A DNA stretch of 47,535 nt from a virus: positions 1 through 47,535 of IMG/VR virus record IMGVR_UViG_3300036770_007566; one strand, given 5' to 3'. Positions 1 through 7,319 of this stretch are shown here, in pieces. The notes below the pieces were generated by a model. That model ran no database searches. It worked only from the letters and a program-made list of their open reading frames with translations, and was not told where the DNA came from. Made by a program: the position numbers and the translations under genes. Position 1 is the stretch's first letter. Each line of letters opens with the position of its first letter.

Positions 1-1
1 C

Positions 2-298
2 GCCCTGGCGGCGAAGCCCGGCCGCCCCGCCCGCGAGCCCGGCGCACCGCGCACGCCGCGCACGCCGCGCGAGGGCACCAAGCAGCAGGCGGTGCTGGCC
101 CTGCTCCGCCGCGAGGACGGCGCCACCGTGGCCCAGATCGCCGAAGCCACCGGGTGGGCCAGCCACACGGTCAGGGGCTTCCTGGCCGGGCTGAAGAAGA
201 AGGGCATCGAGGTCACCGCCCTGGAGCGGGTCCGCATGGTCGGGCCCAACCGCGAGGGCGCCAAGGGCTCCTACACGCGATACGCCGTCAGCGCCTGA
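2..298 (+). CDS. DUF3489-type winged-helix protein, 5' end outside window
   Basis: The frame is open from the left edge to a TGA at 298, so the gene enters from outside and only its last 98 residues are visible. After an Ala/Pro/Arg-rich linker, a compact helical domain starts with TKQQAVLALLRRE and contains GATVAQIAEATGW and HTVRGFLAGLKKKG, the pattern of the DUF3489 family, which is a small winged helix-turn-helix. The function is unknown; DNA binding is inferred from the fold. Members are often found in alphaproteobacterial mobile regions, which fits the phage and IS context here. A GTG at 92 could start a 68-residue product, but the domain already begins upstream of it, so that start is unlikely. 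A strong hairpin terminator follows at 326. Confidence 0.7.
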   Translation, partial: ALAAKPGRPAREPGAPRTPRTPREGTKQQAVLALLRREDGATVAQIAEATGWASHTVRGFLAGLKKKGIEVTALERVRMVGPNREGAKGSYTRYAVSA

Positions 299-325
299 CG
301 CCACCGGCGCCAGGTCACTCCACCG

Positions 326-360
326 CGCGCCCGGGCACCCACCCGGGCGCGTTCTCGTCT
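326..360 (+). terminator. Rho-independent-like terminator after the DUF3489 gene
   Basis: A perfect 10-bp inverted repeat, CGCGCCCGGG (326-335) and CCCGGGCGCG (342-351), with a 6-nt loop, is followed by GTTCTCGTCT. The T tract is weak, but the stem is very stable and lies 28 bp past the stop codon. Confidence 0.6.
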
Positions 361-438
361 TGGCTCATCGCCGCCACCAGCGCGAATGGTCCCGTCGCGC
401 GTCGGCGATCGGCCCCGCGCGAGACACAGGAGCCCAAG

Positions 439-660
439 ATGAACCTCCCGCCCCGCAAGGTGGTGCAGATCGCCGCCACCGCCGACATCCAGTTCAGCGA
501 CGGCGAATACGCGCTGCACCGCCTCTACGCCCTGTGCGACGACGGCACGATCTGGCTGCGCGTCGGCACGCCCGGCACCCCCTGGCACCGGATCGAGGCC
601 CCACCCGCCACCGGGGACGGGGACGACGCCGCCGATATGGCTGTCGTCAAAGTGATGTAA
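439..660 (+). CDS. small conserved hypothetical protein (73 aa)
   Basis: The ATG at 439 has a good ribosome binding site (AGGAG seven bases upstream), which decides the start over longer readings of the frame. The product has a beta-rich pattern, KVVQIAATADIQFSDGEYALHRLYALCDDGTIWLR, then a W-x-R-I-E-A-P-P segment and an acidic tail. This resembles a widespread group of small proteobacterial proteins with an ALxDDGTIW core and no known role. No signal peptide or membrane segment is present. It lies alone between the DUF3489 terminator and an IS1380 fragment. The last dozen residues (AADMAVVKVM) look less natural and may have been altered by the neighbouring insertion remnant. Confidence 0.6.
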   Translation: MNLPPRKVVQIAATADIQFSDGEYALHRLYALCDDGTIWLRVGTPGTPWHRIEAPPATGDGDDAADMAVVKVM

Positions 661-743
661 GCCCGGATTTCCCCGATGACTTCGATGCCTATGGCTAGAA
701 TCGTCGAAATTGCATCATATTTCCAGTGGCTTGAAGCTTCAGC

Positions 744-1197
744 GTCAGCGATACGCATGGTGGGAAGGAAGGCAGCGCCTACAACGGCCCGCGTGTCGGA
801 TTCACCGTGACCAACATGACCCGCGCGGCCGAGCGGGTGGTCGCTTTCTACAATCGCGCGGCAGCGCGGAGCAGCAAATCAAGGAAGGCAAGAACGCGGT
901 CACCTGGACGCGGCTGCCCTGCACGCGGTGCGTCGCCAATGTCGTGCGGCTGCAGCTGCACGCGCTGGCCTACAACCTGGCGAACTTCCTGCGCACCCTG
1001 GCGCTGCCGGACGAGGTCAATCATTGGTCGCTGACCACGCTGCGCGACACATAGTCAAGATCGGCGCCAGGATCGTCCGGCACGGCTGCTCGATTGCCTT
1101 CCAGATGGGCGAGGTCATGGTGCCGCGTGCGCTGTTCCGGCAGATCCTTGCGGCGATCGCGGTGCTGCGTCCAGTGCCGCCGCCGGTTCGATGTTGA
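744..1197 (+). pseudogene. IS1380-family transposase remnant, 3' part, frameshifted
   Basis: Pieces of an IS1380-type transposase C-terminus can be read in successive frames: VGFTVTNMTRAAERVVAFYNR at about 788-855, then EQQIKEGKNAVTWTRLPC with VRLQLHALAYNLANFLRTLA in a second frame to about 1050, then VKIGARIVRHG and MVPRALFRQILAAIAVLRP in a third frame to the stop at 1197. At least two frameshifts separate them, and the catalytic N-terminal and central part is missing. It cannot make an active transposase. The 240 bases that follow (1198-1439) hold no gene I can support and may include the old IS end. Confidence 0.75.
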
Positions 1198-1439
1198 GCG
1201 TCGCTGGCCGCATCGGTTACGCAGGCCGGCGGCAGGAGAGCCGTGTGCAGATCTCGACCGGAGACGCCTGCTTTCCGCTCCGACGGCGACCACCAACCGG
1301 TCATACCCGGTGCCCGCGTCACCCAGGCCCCGTCACCATTGCAAGAACCGCCGGATTGCCGATACGCTCGCCGCTTGATTGCCGGATCGGCTGGTCATGA
1401 GGGGAATGTCGGCTAAGCAAAGAACTGCGGGGGTAGACG

Positions 1440-2087
1440 ATGACCGTGCCTATCATGCTCTACAAAAAGGCGTTGTTCGGCTTCTGCACGGAGCATGTGG
1501 AGGTCCGGCGGCAGAACCATGCACCCGGCGGCGTCGATGGCGTCGATCAGGACGTCCAGTTCCGGCTTGGCGCCGACAACTCGCCCCTTGGCATGCAGGA
1601 CCGGCGACACGGCATCTGCTGCGGCATTACTATCGCCTGGATGGTGGGCTTCGCGCATCAGCGTTCGGAAGCGACCAGCATCGACCAGTTTCCCGCTTAT
1701 TTCCGCGACGTGCTTCGCTTCCAGGGCGCCTATCTGAAGGACATGAAGGGCAACATCGGCGGGATCGACGAGCTGGGCCAGAAGTACGTTCATGATTGCG
1801 TAAAGATCAGTGAGGTGAAGAATGTCGCCCCCCTGGCGCTGCTGGCTGCTTTCCCATCGAATGCGACGCCGGTCTGGACAGGCTATCTCGGGGCATACCA
1901 CCACGCGATCGGGTTCGGTTACGCGAGATACCGCTACTACATCATGGAGCCGAATGCCGGCCTCTACATCTACCAGAACAAGCGGCGGTTCGAGGATGAC
2001 TTCAAGGGCCTGATCGAGGCCCGCCGCGCCAGCAAGAACGCTGCGATGCCCGGCCAGGTCAGCGCGTGGTTCTACCGCAAGAAGTGA
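1440..2087 (+). CDS. YopT/AvrPphB-like (peptidase C58) cysteine protease candidate
   Basis: The product is 215 residues long. The segment RHGICCGITIAWM around C60 matches the G-x-C-x-G pattern around the nucleophile of the C58 family (YopT, AvrPphB, NopT). The segment AYHHAIGF (H154/H155) would supply the histidine, and YYIMEPNAGLYIY (E170) occupies the place of the usual D-P-N-x-G. Known members cleave host proteins after injection or act as toxins. Here Glu replaces the usual catalytic Asp, so activity is uncertain. No signal peptide is seen. The start at 1440 has only a weak GGGGG upstream. The gene stands alone between an IS1380 remnant and an IS66 remnant, a common setting for horizontally acquired effectors. 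The family call rests on motif spacing only. Confidence 0.5.
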   Translation: MTVPIMLYKKALFGFCTEHVEVRRQNHAPGGVDGVDQDVQFRLGADNSPLGMQDRRHGICCGITIAWMVGFAHQRSEATSIDQFPAYFRDVLRFQGAYLKDMKGNIGGIDELGQKYVHDCVKISEVKNVAPLALLAAFPSNATPVWTGYLGAYHHAIGFGYARYRYYIMEPNAGLYIYQNKRRFEDDFKGLIEARRASKNAAMPGQVSAWFYRKK

Positions 2088-2161
2088 TGGCGCCGGGCCC
2101 TTCGGTGCCCCTTTGAAAATACCGGCCGACAGGCCATGCCGAAACCTGGCATGGAATGCGG

Positions 2162-2263
2162 GGCAAGATGAACCGCGTTGATCCCCAGCGATACTTCACC
2201 GACCTGCTGACCCGCATGGTCAACGGCTGGCCCAATAACCGCATCGACGAGTTCATGCCCTAG
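2162..2263 (+). pseudogene. IS66-family transposase C-terminal fragment
   Basis: The frame reads NRVDPQRYFTDLLTRM and then a segment ending NNRIDEFMP before a TAG at 2263. This corresponds to the extreme C-terminus of IS66 TnpC (pattern G-V-x-P-x-x-Y, then R-I-D-E-L-L-P). Only about 30 codons remain and no upstream transposase sequence is present, so this is a dead remnant. Confidence 0.6.
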
Positions 2264-2343
2264 TGTTGGACTGAAAATAATACCAACCCCTACTGAACCT
2301 CGCCGGGTTTGCTGGAGGCTCTAAGTCCTGAGAGGCTGGAGCG

Positions 2344-2565
2344 ATGACGAGCAAGACGACGAGCAAGTTTTCGCCTGAGGTGCGTGAACGGGCGGTTTGG
2401 ATGGTGCTGGAGCACGAGGCGCAGCACCCATTGCGCTGGGCGACGATCCTTTCGATTGAGGCCGAAATCGGCTGCTCGGACCAGATGCTGAACGAATGGG
2501 TGAAACAGGTTTATACCAACTCCCACGGCTCAGTACTGCTGCGCCCAATCACGCATTCCGAGTGA
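2344..2565 (+). pseudogene. truncated IS3-family OrfA
   Basis: The first 54 or so residues, from MTSKTTSKFSPEVRERAV through HPLRWATILSIEAEIGC to LNEWVKQ, are the helix-turn-helix half of an IS3-family OrfA. After about position 2505 the frame runs into unrelated sequence, and neither the OrfA leucine zipper nor an OrfB follows. Bases just upstream (2290-2343) resemble an IS left end. This is the third separate IS relic in the first 2.6 kb. Confidence 0.7.
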
Positions 2566-2662
2566 GATAATGCGTCGTAAGAAATGGATAGGGGTAACTT
2601 ACAATTGAGTTATTGGTGCCAGTTGCCTCAGTGATAGAATGCGCAACTGCCAATGACGGCGG

Positions 2663-3136
2663 TCAGCCACCGGAGAGGCGCTGGCGCGCAGCTTCGCGGC
2701 TCCCGGTGGCGGGTATTAGGCAGGAAGCCCCGCCAAGCCCATAGGGCGGCATGCCCGAATAGATCGCTTCGTACTGGCCCGCTTTGACCACGTAGGTCTC
2801 GTGCCAGATACCGACATCCTCGCGGCCCTTTCGGGCAGCCTTGTTGAAGGCGACCCAGGCAGGCCAGTGCAGCCGATTGTGGTCGCGGGCGTATGCTTCC
2901 AGATGGTCGAAGCTGCGCCAGTACTGGACGATCGCAACCAGGCCAAGGGCGCTGTGACCAAGGAAGCCGGTTTCGGGCCCGGATTTTTCCAACTCTTTCA
3001 GCATGCGCGGCATGGCCATGAAAACGGGCCACCAGCGATGGATCTTCCACGGCTTGTTGATGCGCATCCCAATGAGAAAGACGACGAAGTCGCCATCAAT
3101 TTCGGCAGACATGCGATCAGGCAGGATGCGGGCCAT
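2663..3136 (-). CDS. DUF4188 family protein
   Basis: The 157-residue product reads from [20 protein letters not shown] and carries the family hallmarks [42 protein letters not shown], a central H-x-P-A-W, and [18 protein letters not shown] with MPPYGLGGA near the end. This is the DUF4188 family, whose members have a ferredoxin-like fold similar to antibiotic-biosynthesis monooxygenases and an unknown role. The ATG at 3136 is chosen because GGAAAG lies about eight bases upstream and because upstream codons are low-complexity. It sits between IS relics and the phage module, on the minus strand, and is not obviously part of the prophage. Confidence 0.75.
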   Translation of the reverse strand: MARILPDRMSAEIDGDFVVFLIGMRINKPWKIHRWWPVFMAMPRMLKELEKSGPETGFLGHSALGLVAIVQYWRSFDHLEAYARDHNRLHWPAWVAFNKAARKGREDVGIWHETYVVKAGQYEAIYSGMPPYGLGGASCLIPATGSREAARQRLSGG

Positions 3137-3264
3137 GGGGCGTCTTTCCACGCTATGGTATGCGTTCGGATGCGCGGACGCGCCCCTGGTGGAGGGCCAA
3201 TCCAGGCTCACGCGCAAGAGCGTAAGAGAGGGCTCTCGGTGTTTGCAACCGTATCAGCAGCAGG

Positions 3265-3510
3265 ATGGCAATATCCGCCAGCGAGGGCCAGCACTCCACC
3301 TTAGGGCGCGACACGGCGTTTGACGATGCCGCACTGACCGCCGCCGGTGCCGCCCTGGCCGGCATGGGGCTGGGCGGCTGGCTGGTGCGCCTCGAGGGCG
3401 ACTACTGGGCGCGCCGGACGCCGGTGGTGCTCACCATGATCCAGCCCTTGGCTCACGCCACCGACGCCGACTGGCGCGCCGCCGTTGCCGCGTTCGACGC
3501 CATGCGCATG
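3265..3510 (+). other. orphan coding-like fragment at the left phage boundary
   Basis: From about 3310 the plus strand reads FDDAALTAAGAALAGMG, GGWLVRLEGDYWARRTPVVL and ATDADWRAAVAAFDAMR with natural amino-acid composition. After about 3510 the frame continues only as the antisense of the methyltransferase gene. It has no convincing start and overlaps the 3' end of that gene (3453). It may be the broken end of a gene cut when the phage segment joined the flank. I do not recognise the family. The rest of the 3137-3452 gap shows nothing else. Confidence 0.3.
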
Positions 3511-5612
3511 GCGGCCACGTCGTCGAAGGTCCGGTCCTCGCCGTCGAGGATGGCGGGCTCGCCGGTGAATGCCTGCCAACGCAGCAGTGCGACGTCGCAG
3601 TAGTCCGGCGTGATTTCCATCGCCAGGCACACCCGCCCTGACGTCTGGGCGGCGATGATGGTGCTGCCGCTGCCGCAGAACGGCTCGTAGACCAGATCGC
3701 CGGCTACGCTGTTGTTCAGCATCGGCCGGCGCATCACCTCCACCGGCTTCTGGGTGCCGTGCACCGTGGCCGCGTCCTCATCGCCACTGGCGGTGGCCAC
3801 CGACCACAGCGTCGTCTGGTCCCGTGCCCCCTGCCAGTGGCCGGTCTTGCCGTCGCGCACGGCATAGAAGCAGTTGTGAGTGACAAGCCCATCCGCCACG
3901 TAGTGCAGGTCCTTGTCGACATCCAGCGAATAGACCAGACCGCCAAATGGAGCTGCGTCATTTCCGGTCACGGTGACCCATTCGAAGTTGTCGCCCGCTG
4001 CTGGCATCGGGATCTGCATGATCTTTGCGTGCAAATTGCAGGCTCGAACAAGCCGAGTTGCCCGCCGAGAAAACATCAGCGGGTCGTGTGACGCAATGAA
4101 GGGATGATCCCGCTCAAGACGATGATCACGAAGCAGGAGTGTGGCGCGCGCTGCAAGACCACTCAGATTGAGGCTCGCGTAGATGCCGGCAATCATCTCC
4201 AGAGACCTTACGCGTTCGGGCGCATCGGCCCAACCATCGACCTCCCAATGAGTCGTCGGGATGCCGTATTTGCACGACAGTACCTGTTCCGCACATTGTG
4301 CTTGGACGGCGTTGTCATGGACCGAGACGATCCAGGCTTCTTCGGCTTTGTTATCTGCGAGGCGTGTAGCCAGCCCGAAACCACGCGAGTTGAACAGCCG
4401 CACACGTCCGACGCGCCACCATTCCCCACGGCGCATGAGGTAAACCACCTGCTTATCCACGGCATCCGGGTTCAAGCGTGCCGAGAAACGGTGTTCGGGG
4501 GTTGCCCGAGTGACCCGTCCGGCAGCCGAGATCGTGTGCATGAACCCGTCAAACTGGCGCTCACCAAATCGAGTGATTTGCCGGCCGCGCCGGCGAACAA
4601 CGCTCTCGAAGGAATTGTAGGATACGACGCAGTCGCCGGCGCGAAGCGTCTCAATGGGCACCTCGGCGATTCTGGCCGGCTGGGAGCCAGTGCCGCGGTC
4701 GACGACCTTCTGAACCATCGTCCCAGCGGGTTGGCACGGCTCGTGCTGCCAGTGGTAGTCGCCGCGGCCGAGCACCAGGCGCGACTTCGCCCAGATGATC
4801 TGCGCGCGGATGCCGAAGCCGGCGGCTTCGAGGCTCTCGGCGACGACGCGGGCGTGGCGTCCGGCGTGCCAGATGTAGGCCACGTCACCGGGGAACAGCG
4901 CCCAAGCATCGCGCCAATCGGCGCGGTGATCGTTCGGTACATGGCCGACGCGGGCGGTGGCCGACACGCCGGCGGCGTTGCGCCAGGTCGGATCATACTC
5001 CACCCCGTACGGCGGGTCGCTCACCAGGAGATGCGGCTTGGCGCCCGCCAGCAGGCGCAGCACATCGGCGGCGCTGGTGGCGTCGCCGCAGAGAAGCCGA
5101 TGCCGCCCAAGGCACCACAGATCGCCGGGGCGCGTTACCGGCTGGACCGGCGGCTCCGGTGCCGGGGCATCCTCATCCCCGCCATTGTCGCCGCCCAGCC
5201 CAGCCTCGGCGAGCAGTGCGTCGAGCGCCGCCTGGTCGAAGCCGAGCAGCGCCAAGTCGAAGCCGTCCTCGCGGATGCGGGCGAGTTCGGCGGCCAGCAG
5301 CGCCTCGTCCCAGCCCGAGTTGAGCGCGATCTGGTTGTCGGCGAGCCGCAGCGCCCGGGCCTGCGCCTCCGTCAGATGCGCCAGCCGGATCGCCGGCACG
5401 GACGCCAGTCCCAGCCGCTTGGCGGCCAGCACACGGCCGTGGCCCGCGACCAGGACGCCCGCGGCATCAACCAGCACCGGGTTCACGAAGCCGAACTCGG
5501 CAATCGACGCCGCGATCTGCGCCACCTGGGCATCCGAGTGGGTGCGGGCATTGGCGGCATACGGCACCAGCGATGCCACCGGCACGGACACCACGGCGAG
5601 GTCAGGCTGCAT
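3453..5612 (-). CDS. ParB-like/DNA methyltransferase fusion interrupted by an intein
   Basis: This 719-residue precursor has an N-terminal ParB/Srx-like domain (about 8-110; GFVNPVLVD, GHGRVLAAKRLG, LADNQIALNSGWD) and a split beta-class N6/N4 methyltransferase (motif IV SDPPYG near 200; motif I YEPFCGSGST near the C-terminus). Such fusions are common in phages and probably modify phage DNA. Residues 293-580 are an intein (separate entry); removing them restores HWQHEP joined to CFYAVR, the usual uninterrupted motif, and gives a mature protein of 431 residues. Its start overlaps the upstream methyltransferase gene by 11 nt, so the two are cotranscribed. It is the last recognisable gene of the early operon, and its end lies at the presumed phage boundary. 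Confidence 0.9.
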   Translation of the reverse strand: MQPDLAVVSVPVASLVPYAANARTHSDAQVAQIAASIAEFGFVNPVLVDAAGVLVAGHGRVLAAKRLGLASVPAIRLAHLTEAQARALRLADNQIALNSGWDEALLAAELARIREDGFDLALLGFDQAALDALLAEAGLGGDNGGDEDAPAPEPPVQPVTRPGDLWCLGRHRLLCGDATSAADVLRLLAGAKPHLLVSDPPYGVEYDPTWRNAAGVSATARVGHVPNDHRADWRDAWALFPGDVAYIWHAGRHARVVAESLEAAGFGIRAQIIWAKSRLVLGRGDYHWQHEPCQPAGTMVQKVVDRGTGSQPARIAEVPIETLRAGDCVVSYNSFESVVRRRGRQITRFGERQFDGFMHTISAAGRVTRATPEHRFSARLNPDAVDKQVVYLMRRGEWWRVGRVRLFNSRGFGLATRLADNKAEEAWIVSVHDNAVQAQCAEQVLSCKYGIPTTHWEVDGWADAPERVRSLEMIAGIYASLNLSGLAARATLLLRDHRLERDHPFIASHDPLMFSRRATRLVRACNLHAKIMQIPMPAAGDNFEWVTVTGNDAAPFGGLVYSLDVDKDLHYVADGLVTHNCFYAVRDGKTGHWQGARDQTTLWSVATASGDEDAATVHGTQKPVEVMRRPMLNNSVAGDLVYEPFCGSGSTIIAAQTSGRVCLAMEITPDYCDVALLRWQAFTGEPAILDGEDRTFDDVAAMRMASNAATAARQSASVA
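3873..4736 (-). other. intein (288 aa) inside the methyltransferase
   Basis: The insert starts with Cys (CQPAGTMVQKV, block A; CQPAGT resembles the common CxxxGT start) and has GDCVVSYN at 35-41. Block B is RATPEHRF with the T-x-x-H at 79-82. The insert ends with block F/G, LHYVADGLVTHN, giving His287-Asn288 followed by Cys+1 of the extein (CFYAVR). All residues needed for class 1 splicing (Cys1, block B His, penultimate His, terminal Asn, Cys+1) are present. The middle (about 96-240) has no LAGLIDADG or HNH motif that I can see. A segment at 97-161 (VVYLMRRGEWWRVGRVR, then a conserved-looking AEQVLSCKYGIP) faintly recalls a GIY-YIG-like layout, which is low-confidence inference. The length lies between mini-inteins and full endonuclease inteins. 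Confidence 0.93.
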
Positions 5613-7086
5613 CGGCGGCCTCCATCACCTGAGTGCGTTCCGCGGCCACCGCGTCATAGTCCCGGCCGTCGCCATCGAGGGTGACCGGCAGGTCTGCATG
5701 GTTCTGCCGCCAGCGGGCGATCGCCAGGTCGACATAGGCTGGCGCCAGTTCGATCGCCCGGACGCGCCGTCCAGTGCGTTGCCCAGCCAGCAACGTCGTG
5801 CCGGAGCCGCAGAACGGCTCGAACACCACGTCCCCCTCCTGGGTGAACGCCCGCATCAGGAACTCGGGAAGCTTCACCGGGAACACCGCGGGATGCTCGG
5901 TCTCGATGCCGCGCGCCTTGTGCCGGGTGATCCGCAGTACGTTGTCCGGGATGCGCGTCTCCTGCACGCCCTGGCCGGCATGCTGCCAGTCGGTGACCGT
6001 GCCGTCCTTGTTGCGCAGTCCACCGTGACTGCCGTTCACATGCCCGGCCCAGCGGCAGGGGATGATCTTGTTGGCTTGCCGTGCCTGCCGGTTGAAGTGG
6101 AAGACGAACTCGAAGCTCGGCGCGAGCCTGCCGTTCCAGTCGCCAGGCAGGCCAGGCCCCTGGTCCCAGACGTAGAGGCCGAACCGGCGCCAGCCCTGGG
6201 CGCGCATCCAGTCGAGCCAGCCGTTCCAATAGGGCTGCCACTCGCTGTCGCGGTGGATCATGCCGAGATTCACCAGCACCTGGGCGTCCTGCGCCAGCGC
6301 CTGGTCGAGATGGGCAGAGACACCCTGCATCAGCACATCCCAATCCGCCACACCGCCGGTGGTGTAGTCGCGCTGGTTGCCATAGGGCGGGGAGGTGAAC
6401 AGCAGTGCGGCGCGGTCACCACGCATCAGGCGAGCAATGGTGGCCGGGTCGGTGCTGTCGCCGCAGGCCAGCCGATGGTCGCCGAGGCACCATACATCAC
6501 CGACGCGGGCGACGGCCTGGCGCGGCGGCTCCGGCTCGGCGTCGGCGGGATCGTCGGCCTCGGTCTCCTCACCGGCCTCCGCCTGCTCGCCCTGACTATC
6601 GGTATTGACGTCTTCCGGCTCGTCCCGCGCATCGCCATCGGTGACGGCCTCGTCCGCGGCGGCCAGGATCGCGCCGATCTCCTCCTGCGAGAACCCGATG
6701 GCCAGGAGATCGACCTCGCCCGCCTGCTGCAGCCCAGCCAACGCATCGCGCAGCAGCGCCTGGTCCCAGGTGGCGTTCTCTGCGATCCGATTGTCGGCAA
6801 GCCGCAAGGCGTCCCTTTGCGCCGGCGACAGGTGCTTCAGGACGATCACCGGCACCTTGGCGATGCCCAGCGCCTGTGCCGCCTCGAGCCGGCCGTGCCC
6901 AGCGATCAGCACCCCGTCCTCGTCCACCAGCAGCGGGTTGGTGAACCCGAAGGCGAGCATGCTGGCTTTGATCTGCTCGATCTGCTCGGCCGAGTGCAGC
7001 CGGGCATTGCCGGCGTGCGCGCGCAGTTCCCCCACCGGACGCAGCACGATCTTCGCGGCCATCCATGGGAGGGACATCGGCGGCAT
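5602..7086 (-). CDS. ParB-like/DNA methyltransferase fusion, intein-free
   Basis: The protein is up to 494 residues (Met4 or Met9 are possible starts). The N-terminal ParB-like domain shows GFTNPLLVD, GHGRLEAAQALG and LADNRIAENATWD. An acidic linker at about 165-205 is followed by a beta-class methyltransferase with motif IV TSPPYG and motif I FEPFCGSGTT. It is a divergent paralogue of the next gene: the architecture is the same, but the central target-recognition region differs, so it probably methylates a different sequence. No restriction endonuclease is adjacent, which suggests a solitary phage modification enzyme. The site where its partner carries the intein is not conserved here. About 230 bp upstream separate it from the HEPN-like gene, leaving room for its own promoter. 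Confidence 0.88.
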   Translation of the reverse strand: MPPMSLPWMAAKIVLRPVGELRAHAGNARLHSAEQIEQIKASMLAFGFTNPLLVDEDGVLIAGHGRLEAAQALGIAKVPVIVLKHLSPAQRDALRLADNRIAENATWDQALLRDALAGLQQAGEVDLLAIGFSQEEIGAILAAADEAVTDGDARDEPEDVNTDSQGEQAEAGEETEADDPADAEPEPPRQAVARVGDVWCLGDHRLACGDSTDPATIARLMRGDRAALLFTSPPYGNQRDYTTGGVADWDVLMQGVSAHLDQALAQDAQVLVNLGMIHRDSEWQPYWNGWLDWMRAQGWRRFGLYVWDQGPGLPGDWNGRLAPSFEFVFHFNRQARQANKIIPCRWAGHVNGSHGGLRNKDGTVTDWQHAGQGVQETRIPDNVLRITRHKARGIETEHPAVFPVKLPEFLMRAFTQEGDVVFEPFCGSGTTLLAGQRTGRRVRAIELAPAYVDLAIARWRQNHADLPVTLDGDGRDYDAVAAERTQVMEAADAA

Positions 7087-7167
7087 CCGGATTTGGAGAG
7101 GTGGTGCTGCGCACCGCGAACCAAAATTGAGACCTGGCGCTAGGGGTCTATCGCGCTCCTGCCCCCC

Positions 7168-7206
7168 GCATCGATCCGACCCAGGAAGGAACCATGGGAT
7201 CGATGC
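7168..7206. repeat. 10-bp perfect inverted repeat in the intergenic region
   Basis: GCATCGATCC (7168-7177) and GGATCGATGC (7197-7206) are perfect inverted copies separated by 19 bp. They lie between the 3' end of the HEPN-like gene and the 5' end of the methyltransferase pair. No T run follows on either strand, so an operator is more likely than a terminator. The remaining bases in 7087-7319 show no gene. Confidence 0.5.
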
Positions 7207-7319
7207 AGGTTGGGTAGGCTCGAAGCCGTGAGGGCCGCTGGCCCTTCATCGGCGAATGTCCAAACAATACCGAAACCGGATTCCGCTGGGGAGTGCGAAG
7301 ATGTAGCGTTCGTGCAGTT

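Noticed and set aside
2280-2520. 8-bp repeat ATACCAAC at 2280-2287 and 2513-2520 as a target duplication of the IS3 relic
   Set aside because: IS3-family elements make 3-4 bp duplications and the element is truncated, so the match may be chance or a deletion junction.
4104-5684. 526-codon plus-strand open frame across the intein
   Set aside because: It is antisense to the intein and ParB domains, with Arg/Gly-rich composition and no motif.
4957-7143. 728-codon plus-strand open frame antisense to the methyltransferases
   Set aside because: The minus strand encodes clear methyltransferase motifs with overlapping gene ends; the plus-strand translation has no family pattern.
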